From the NCBI GenBank assembly GCA_964304625.1, contig OZ199838.1, positions 16,802,001 to 16,866,000 on the forward strand: a stretch of 64,000 nt of DNA. Direction: 5' to 3'. The notes below the pieces were generated by a model. That model had not been told where the DNA came from and made no database searches. It saw only the letters and a program-made list of their open reading frames with translations. The translations under genes were made by a program, and so were the position numbers. Shown here piece by piece: positions 55,763-64,000 of the stretch. The DNA comes from Kudoa neothunni (lineage: Eukaryota > Cnidaria). How positions within the stretch are numbered: position 1 is the first letter of the stretch; every line of letters begins with the position of its first letter.

Positions 55763-57060
55763 TCAATTGTACAATATATTTTTGATTTCGGCTTCTGCAT
55801 GTTCAGAAGATGACTCTGGAAGGATCACTGAATTTGTTTGTGTATCATATTGACACACTCTAACGAAGGATTCCTCCATCATGGATTCTAATAGATTAGT
55901 ACCATCTTCTTCATCAAATGACAGTTTTGAAATAAAGTCATTGTAAGTCTGGTCAACATAGATTAATTTATTGGATAGATCGTCGGGAATATTATTATTA
56001 TCATCTTCGAAAATAAAGCCAGCCTTTTTAAAACAATTTAATATTGTCTGTGGCTTGATATTTTCCCAAGATTTCTTTATCAACACCAACGCATCCAAAA
56101 GATCAATCGGCTTTATGTCTATGTTATTTTTGACGTGGATGGTATATTTTTCGATCAAATTTTTCTTATAAATTGACTTGAACGAATTGATCACACCCTG
56201 ATTCATCGGTTGGAGTACGGAGGTTGTGTTTTGGGGGAAATACATTATGGTAACGCCGGAAAGACTTAATGGAAGGTGACAGCTCGCATTATCCACGAAA
56301 AATGAAACATACGTATTTTTGTTTGATTAAATATTGGGTAAAGATTTTAATGGTCGTCCAAGCTTTTTTAGTTGAATAATAAGGAATCGGTTTTTTTAAA
56401 TTTTAAATCATCTTGGTTGACTATGATGACCAACGACTATTGGCTCAAACTTTTCTCCAATTAAGGGAGCCCTAAGTAATAGTGTTAATCGTTTTTTGGC
56501 CGTTTAGTACATTTGGGATTTGAGTCGTTAGACAAAATATTACTTCTTCCTAAATAGAATCTATAAAATCTCATGTCTTCGAGAAGTCTTATTAAATCGA
56601 CTTATCACGCAATTAAACTTTAAACTTTAAGAACTGAAATATTAACATTATAATGGATAAGTAATGAATGAGAAACATGCATCTCAATATTCATTAATTT
56701 AGTTTAAATAAAATGATAACCATATACAGAACCAACAAATTTGAAACTTTTACTTGGATGTTGTTCGTAGAATAAGGAAAGTTCATCCAAGATAAAGATT
56801 TGATTTTCTTCGTAATTCTTCATTATAGATTCTAATTGAGTTTTCCAATCCGATACAACATCATCGCTCACGATGTAAGAATCCCCCTGAGAGTTAAATC
56901 TTCTAAGATAAAATATATCATTAAAGCCACGAAACTATTTGTAATTGACGTTTTTCGAATCTTTACAGCATTCTTTGCTGATTTCGCTGCGATAAAAGCT
57001 CCAATTTATTTGGTCTTATTCAAGTGATCCGCTAGTATACACAATTGCTGATTTCAACAT
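55763..57060 (-). pseudogene. Tigger/pogo transposase remnant
   Basis: The C-terminal 177 residues are open (56296-55763): DNASCH (catalytic Asp), MYFPQNTTSVLQPMNQGVI and the FKSIYKKNLI helix, as in the DDE_1 domain of TIGD proteins. Upstream on the same strand, broken pieces at about 56300-56870 give WKTQLESIM, FILDELSLFYEQHPSK (first Asp region) and further DDE fragments; traces of the N-terminal DNA-binding part reach about 57060. Stops and shifts make it non-functional. Confidence 0.85.
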
Positions 57061-58061
57061 TATCTCCTTTTTAAAAGTTTTTCTGTTTTTTAACTAAGTC
57101 ACTCTCATAAAAATTGATAATTTATGATTTATTTGTTAGAATTCCAATTAAGGTTGATATTGAAAAAAGTTTAAATGCTTCACAATTTGGCTGTTTTTTG
57201 ATGGTTACGGTTTAAAAAACTTGATGATTTCATGGTTTTCCTTAATAGAATATCACTTTTTACACTTTTCTCAGCCTTGTTTTACAAAACTGAATTGTTG
57301 CCCCGGATTTAATATCTAACCCGGGCGAAAAAGGTGCCAACTACCCATCAACGCTTGAAAACATATTTGATTTTTAAATTTTGTTTGAAACATTTTTTAA
57401 CATAATAATATAAGTTTTAAAATGTATTGACAACCCTTTTTTAAGTTTTTGTCTTCTACATTATTTAATTTAGTTAGATATTCTATAGGTACCAAATACC
57501 CCTCACCCACAGTAGTGTTTTTAGATACGCCTGCCATTTTAAATTTAAGAGCGAAAAAATCGGACATCGTTGGCAACGCTACCCGAAAACCTATTTTATG
57601 TTAACGAACTACATGATTGTCTAATAAAAATTTTAATTCTCGAATAGATAAGTATGTATGATTATAAATTAGTGATGAGTTCGCAGTCAATTAGGCTAGA
57701 TTTTACTACAAATCCCATTTTTGGAAAAATTAATCAACACAAGGTTTAGATCTGCCAATAGTTATCTAATGTAAATACCTGTGGAGAATAATATGAACAT
57801 TTTATTTCATGTAAATATATTAAGTGATTTTTTGAAATTTAAATAAAGAAAATAAACTAGACGCTCATTGGCACGGTGAGTATTCATTTTTTTATGTGTT
57901 ATAAAATAGAATTCTAATTTAATAATAAATATCTTATGATTACTAATCTTATGTTTTGTTATAAATTGTTAATAGTATTCATATTATTAACCAAACTCAA
58001 TCAGATTGAAGCATTTAATAAATATAACGAATATTTTCGTTTATACATTATAAAAAATAGA
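57061..58061. other. 5' flank of receptor-like gene B
   Basis: AT-rich spacer with no recognised gene; includes the promoter side of gene B. Confidence 0.5.
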
Positions 58062-60960
58062 ATGAGGATTTCACTTTATCAACTGGGAGTACTTTTGCTT
58101 GCTATATGTAACTAGGAATATTTATTTGCGGTTAAATTGAATAAAGTATAGTCAAATGTACTTCTATGGTTGCATCTGACCCTGAAGCTCAAGTCCCACC
58201 TCTTACGAATGAACTCAGATATCAAATAGTAGAAGATAATAATGAAAAGAAACTTCAACTTATATTGAGCGGAAGCACATACAGCGAAGAAAGTTACTGT
58301 CAGATTAAAAAGTCGAATGATGTAGCTACAGAATATCAAGTTATAGATTCATGCCCTGAAACAGATCCAAATAATGGTCAAAATAAATGTGTTAGAAAAT
58401 GTTTGGGAAATGGCAATAAGCTGGGACTTGATAAATTTTCCCCAAGAACGAAATATATTGTTGTTTTTAAAGGGGAAAATCCTGCAAACGCCGCTGGGAA
58501 AAGCAATGGGGGAACTGTATTTGGACTCGAGTTACGTAATAAATGATTAATAAAAATTCTTCAAACCGAATTGTTTTTAGGATTACTTGTCAATCCAAAG
58601 GTCGCTGTGACCACTACAGCAGATAGTAAATTAAAGTTGAGCACAAAAACTTGCCCACCAGTCAAATGTCCTATATACTACAAAGGAGTCGAATATGTAG
58701 CTACTACGCAAGGTACTAACTGCGATACCGCCAATAATTCAAACGAAGTTGAATTTGATTTAATGATACCTCATTACGAAATGAAATGTGAAAATTATCC
58801 AAGTTTCTTTTATAAGCTTCAAAATGATTACACTCTATCGAAAATTGATGTTTACAAACCACAATATTATGTAGCTTACGCTTCGGCTCAGAAAAATAAA
58901 TATTCACTTAAGTTCACGAATAAATTTCCTTTCGAAATATGTCGCTTTAGTATTAGAGATGGGGAAACCCAAGCTAATGCTGATGAAACTGCAAAATATT
59001 ATGTATCAAATTGTGGTGGGGAAGATAAACCGTGCATTGCTCCTTGCAATAATGTAGAGCTTACTTTCACTGAATCGAAGACAATATTAGAAGTGTTGAT
59101 ACAAACAAGACACTTTCCACTAGAAAAAGTCAACGATGAATATAAAGGTTATACACAAAAGAAATTCGGTACGAATTTAACATTTAAATATTTAATTATG
59201 CTCGGATAGTTTTCACAGAAACTACTTCAGAAAATGGTTTATTAATACCTGCTATAACACATGATACTGCTTCTTTAAATGTGCCCCTTTTTAAACCTGA
59301 TTCAAACCCTAAATTTACAAGTTGTATCGTCACCCATTTCGCTGCTGATAAACCATTGTCTACAACTAATGCAGGGGCCACAAAGTGTAGAGTAAGCAAC
59401 GAAAGTTGTTCCAATGACTGTACTTCAGCCTTAGTAATAAAAGAACTTTCCAGTGGAAAGCCATACATTCTTGTAATAACACCTGGACCTGCAGGTACGG
59501 GTGGCGTACCGGAAAATTTCAAAGAACATATATTCATTAGGACTGGTATAATAATTGATAAATATGTTGTGTATAATAAATATGTAGAAAAAGCCACAGG
59601 CTCAACATTCCCTGCCATAACACCAATAATAGATGAGACAACGGCGGTGATTACAGCCCTTACAGGAGGTGGAACAATCGCAAAAGAAGACGTAACGTGT
59701 GCATATTATATCAGCCCTCGCGGAAAGGATATATATGTATGTGCAATGTGCATTGATAGTTATCCTTGCCGAGGTTTTTGCAAAGAAACTAAACAAATTG
59801 TTGGTTTAACTCCAGGAACTGAATACGATCTTAAGATAGTTGCTCACAAAGAGTATGGATTCAAAGAGCATCAAATAAAAACACGTATGAAATAATTGAA
59901 TGATAAAAAATGATTAAATTCATAGTAATGTCAAAGCTGACACTTAAAAAACAATTTACGGACAAAGGTTTCAAAGTGGTGGGTTCGTTGTCGACACCAG
60001 ATCCCTTCGCTCTATGCAGCTACAAAGTTAAAGTTAAAAAGGGGAAAAATTTTGAGTTGATCCACGAATGTCCAGCTACTCCACCCCAAACAGTAGCAAC
60101 TCCAAGCAAGCCTAAAAACATACCAAAGGTTTCTAAAATTGAGGTTGCTAGATCAGCTGCTGATCGAAAACCTACATCCAACCCTGAAAATAACACTGTC
60201 ACGACAACATCATGCACTGAATTACCTACATGTTCCGAAATAATATATACTAATCTTTACGATCGTTCCAAAAAATACCAGATGTTGGTAACTGCCGTTG
60301 GTGGTCGTTCAGAGGAAATCACTATTGATATCCCTGAAAGTAATTCGATTTTAATAATACTTCTAACGAAATTATTTTCATTAATTTTTAATATATTAGA
60401 TAATTTTTCAATAAGTGAACATGTCAACAAAAAAGTAATCATTGGCATAGAACGCGAAGGGAACAAGCTTAAAGTTACAGCTCTACTTCGGAGCGATGCC
60501 CCGGAAAGCACATGTGGTTGGGAGTTACGTAACTCTTCAGAAGATGGAAAGAGTTTGGTAAAATCGTGTAACGGTGCCAATGACAGTGGTTGTGAAACCC
60601 TTCCATTATGTAAGGGTTTTGAAATTCTTAACATAGAAGATACTAGTGATTATCATCTCACTGTATATGTGAGCAGTGATCCAACAATAATCGGTCATGC
60701 GATAATCAAGCAAGGTAAACAAAATAGTTACTAAATTTGATAAAATATTTTTAGGTGAATCTCACGATACAATGAAATCAACGTAAGTTGTGTAAGTTTT
60801 TTCATTTTTAATATTAATTTAGATCAAAAAATACCATGTATTTTTAATTACGTTTAATTATGTTTGATTATTATTCCTTAGAATTATAGCTTCGGCAGTA
60901 GCAGGAGTCGTAGTCGTTGCTATTGGAATCGGAGTGATTATTATGAAAAGAAAGAATTGA
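58062..60960 (+). CDS. Type I membrane protein B with repeated four-Cys FN3-like modules
   Basis: Nine exons: 58062-58107, 58152-58535, 58581-59168, 59210-59545, 59588-59884, 59926-60339, 60400-60714, 60755-60782 and 60882-60960; 828 residues with an intact frame. Introns 40-99 nt, phase 1 except the last. Signal peptide MRISLYQLGVLLLAIF. Modules are exon-by-exon counterparts of gene A, for example CIDSYPCRGFC with LTPGTEYDLKIVAH in exon 5, and CNGANDSGCETLPLC with YHLTVYV in exon 7. Exon 6 carries a longer Pro/Lys-rich insert before its CTELPTC cluster. Exon 9 has the helix VAGVVVVAIGIGVIIM and a KRKN tail. No known family is recognised beyond the FN3-like strand pattern. A surface receptor or adhesin is inferred from topology. 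Confidence 0.86.
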
Positions 60961-61024
60961 ATACCACTCATTACATTATTATGAATTTTTTTTTAATTTT
61001 ATATCTTATTTTTACAACATTAGC

Positions 61025-63145
61025 AGACACTGTCCATTTGTTCGTGTTCGTGTTCGCTTTTATTTACATTATGTCAAACTTGAGTGTGGAAACTGTTGAA
61101 GAGGCTTTGAAAGCTAGGAGACTTTGCTCTTAGCAATAATCTACATCGCATTCTAAAGAATGGGACGATTTTTGTACCATCTTTACTAAAGACGGAGTTG
61201 AAACATCCTAAATTTATTTTATTGTTTGCACAAGGTGCAACAAAACATTTCCGCATAAATCTTCTTACGAGAATAGGAAACTTATTAGTCATAATAAATT
61301 ACATACTCAACCAAATAATGATATAAAAATTAGTGAAATATTTGTTTCACCTCCCTCTATTGTTGATTTAAGCTTGTCAAATCTGGTAATGTTTGACACA
61401 AAAATTGCTAATTGTGTAGTTGAAACAATCTCTTCTTTTTCAATAACGGAAAGTGCATCATTTACTGAGATGATAAACTTCGCATTTTTCTTAAACAGAA
61501 AGTTCAGTGAACCTAATGCTAGGCTTAAATTTTTATCAAAAAAATGCGTTAAAAAATTACTATGAATAAGTATGAGCCTAAACGTTGATATTTGAACTGA
61601 TAATGCTAAAATCAACTCATTCATTGATATATCAGTGTTATTTGTTAAAAATTTCACCCTTCAACATTTTCAATACGACATGATCTATTTTCCTGTAAAA
61701 CGCATTGCAAAAAATATAAATAAAATCTGCACGGAATTTTGTAGTAAATTTTAACTTAACAAATCTGATCTAAGAATTGTTTATGATTCCGCAGAAAACA
61801 ATCTACGGGGTCTAAGAGAGTTTAACACAACCAGATGTACAGCTCACCACCTTAACACTATTATATCTCAAGGTATTTTATGTATTAAATTGATGTTAAA
61901 GTGATATACTTAACGATATGCTATCTTAATCTCTCATACTTATTTTTGGTAAATCAAGATAAAACTGTTATAATCTAAATTTAAATAATTTATTTTTATC
62001 TATTTTAATATATTGATTATATGTTTTTATCACAAATAAATTTATAAATAAATTTTGCTTTTGCTATAATATCTAATTTCGACTTGTTTATTGTGTAGCT
62101 TAGGATCTCAGCACAAGCGGCACATCCGGTTTATCCGTACTAAGGGTGATTGTTGACAAACTGTGCGGATCTGTTCATAAAACAGCTGATTTACAGTCCA
62201 TTATATTTTCAGTGAAAATACAATGGGGCTCAGCTACGCGACCATGGAGAGGTCTCTGCGATCGATATAGAACGTTAGTGGCGTGTTTCGATAATTCGAA
62301 GGGTGTGATAGAGAATCATCCAGCTAAAAAGTACTTTGATGGATTGGACAAGAACGAATGTGTTGTTGTAGTTGAATTTTTCAAAATATTTTCCGATTTC
62401 TGTGATCAGTTGGAGCGGGTGAAGGTACCATCGTCACATGATGAAATTCGTTTAAGTTTCGTGTTTTATATTATCGTTAGGTTTTTATTGTATTTCATCG
62501 TATCAAAGCAATGATTAAAAAGCCACATAAAAATCTTACGGGCGATTATTGCATGCATTTGGAAAGTTTATTGGACGAAAAAGACACACAATATATTGAT
62601 ATCAACCATAAAATCGCGGCTTTTCTCCACCCAAATTTTAAAAAATTCAAATTTATTGTGTAGATCTGCGAAATAAAGAATTAAATTTCGTGATAAACCA
62701 CGTTGAGTCGTTTTTTCTGGCATAGCTGAACCAAATTATCTACTTAAAAAAGAATTTGACGGTAAATCATTGCTTTTAACAAACATTGAAAAAAATTAGA
62801 CTTAATCCCAAAGAACCCCATCCTTTGAAAAACCACTCAATATGTTATGAACTGGATAGTGACTCAGAAGATTTTCAATCAGAAATTCAACTGTACATCC
62901 GAGAAAAAGTCAACAAAGTTTACGAAAATCCGCTCGTTTATTGGGAAAACTCAAAGACAGAAAATCTTAAAAAATTGCAACTAACGTGTACAGCCGACCA
63001 GCGTCCAGCTCAATGTCAGAACGGACGTTTTCATACGCTGGAAAAATTTTATTCATGCTAGATATAGATTTGAACCAAACACGTTAAGAAAATTAGTAGT
63101 TCATACTAATAATATTAAAAATAAGACACTTCTGGAATAAATTTA
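61025..63145 (+). pseudogene. hAT transposase remnant (BED type)
   Basis: Shifted pieces in family order. A BED-like finger region is at about 61160-61310 (EWDDF, CTRCNKTFPHKSS, then HNKLH). The pre-catalytic segment (FSITESASF, LNRKFSEP) is at 61374-61565. TRCTAHHLNTI follows at about 61829-61861, then an open stretch 62146-62514 with KTADLQS and VVEFFKIFSDFCDQLERV. The C-terminal dimerisation region is at 62880-63060 (NPLVYWENSK, then SMSERTFSYAGK in a shifted frame). Many stops. Terminal repeats and target duplication were not identified. Confidence 0.75.
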
Positions 63146-64000
63146 ATTCACTCCTCTTTATTATGTGTTATTTTGCATTATCTCAAAAGCAAACTGAACA
63201 GGCCTAACTTAGTGTTGTGTCCAAGTTTAGCAAAACGTTAGCAAGGGAAAACACGTTGACACAAAAAAACAATGATGATGAAAAATGGATTACTCAACTA
63301 ATTACTAGGTTTGTGTACAGGGCTGGGAAGAGATTATGTACATAACACTTAGCCACTTAAAAAATTCATTTCTTATTATTAGACTTATAAAATTAGGGTT
63401 TGAAAGTATTTTTGTCATTCTAAACAAAGTTTAGACAGATTTGACAATAGTGTAACTTAATATAACGAGATTATGTTTCTTAAATCAATTTAATTATCTT
63501 TGAAAAGAATACTAATGTCAAATTTTTATTTGGTAAAAAATATGAAATTATGACATATGAGGTATCATACCTCAAAAATTCCAGTAAAGCAAGGTTAGAA
63601 TCATAATTATTTATATTCAATGTCTCATATTTTTCTTCGCTTAAAATTTAATATTAATTTCATATCTAAGATCTTTTTGGTAATGATAAAGTATGCGGCT
63701 CCCGAAAACGACCTCTTAGGCATGATTTTCGAATTTCATTTTTCATAATTGTCCATAATAAAATAAAAGAATTTTTCATCCGAACGCTGTCGAATACACG
63801 TGCAATCTCCATTTTTTCAAGGAATATTGAATTGTTTTCTAATTTGTTTTGATAATCACTCATAAGTTGGTTATTCTTCATATTTTTTAGCATATAAATA
63901 TAAATTTTACAATATCAGATTTATTTATACATGTTTTATTGGTTTCAATTGTGAACAGTTTAAAAACGAGGACAACCACGTGCTCTCAAAATGCATTTTC
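63146..64000. other. AT-rich window end
   Basis: No feature with support. A 75-codon minus-strand ORF at 63893-63666 shows no recognisable motif. Confidence 0.45.

Noticed and set aside
59196-59618. 140-codon minus-strand ORF
   Set aside because: Shadow of exon 4 of receptor-like gene B, whose cysteine module and splice phases fit the paralogue.
60257-60634. Minus-strand ORF of 125 codons
   Set aside because: Overlaps exons 6 and 7 of gene B; no domain.
63666-63893. 75-codon minus-strand ORF near the window end
   Set aside because: Lysine/asparagine-rich composition expected of AT-rich spacer, no motif, no visible splice partner.

Overview
The window reads as nuclear DNA of an animal with a very AT-rich, intron-dense genome. 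Evidence: spliceosomal introns of about 33-144 nt (most 39-60 nt, GT...TTTAG), conserved eukaryotic genes (U3 snoRNP protein IMP3, SF3B5, a syntaxin-8-type SNARE, UDP-glucose pyrophosphorylase, ribosomal protein S15, a CDK1/2-type kinase), secreted multi-Kunitz proteins, and metazoan-type transposons (piggyBac, MULE, ZBED-hAT, Tigger, Merlin/ISXO2, Tc1/mariner, Ty3/gypsy). An endoparasitic animal with compact genes (for example a myxozoan-like lineage) is a plausible inference, but nothing here proves the species.

Layout. 1-6.25 kb: two head-to-tail paralogous Kunitz genes (the first starts before the window), separated by a MULE relic, a decayed ZBED-type hAT and spacer. 7.5-16.2 kb: a 5'-truncated Ty3/gypsy element split by a Tc1/mariner element, which is itself split by a MULE; this three-level nest is supported by target-site duplications. 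18.5-21.3 kb: a second complete MULE. 22.4-22.9 kb: a tRNA-derived SINE-like unit. 23.4-24.9 kb: CDK gene (minus strand). 27.2-28.5 kb: a hAT-type MITE and a dispersed repeat. 28.6-30.7 kb: a tight housekeeping cluster, IMP3 (minus) head-to-head with SF3B5 (plus), followed by the SNARE (plus). 31.7-34.0 kb: piggyBac with both ends and TTAA duplications but a dead ORF. 34.8-35.4 kb: BED/hAT remnant. 37.25-39.45 kb: 13-exon UGP gene. 42.67-43.26 kb: RPS15. 45.2-46.3 kb: ISXO2/Merlin remnant. 46.8-49.7 kb and 58.1-61.0 kb: two paralogous nine-exon genes for type I membrane proteins built from repeated four-cysteine, fibronectin-III-like modules. Tigger/pogo (55.8-57.1 kb) and hAT (61.0-63.1 kb) remnants lie around the second copy.

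The most interesting biology is in two lineage-specific secreted or surface families. The Kunitz proteins keep one canonical inhibitor domain, while the other complete domains have lost the C2-C4 disulfide. The modular receptors have signal peptides, about eight Cys-rich modules, one transmembrane helix and a tiny basic tail. Both families are local duplicates, almost all of their introns are phase 1, and paralogues share exon structure, which suggests evolution by exon/module duplication. Several otherwise intact genes carry a single-base indel in a homopolymer (5.15, 13.53, 23.99 and 47.43 kb). Sequence error is the simplest explanation, so these genes should not be called pseudogenes on that basis.
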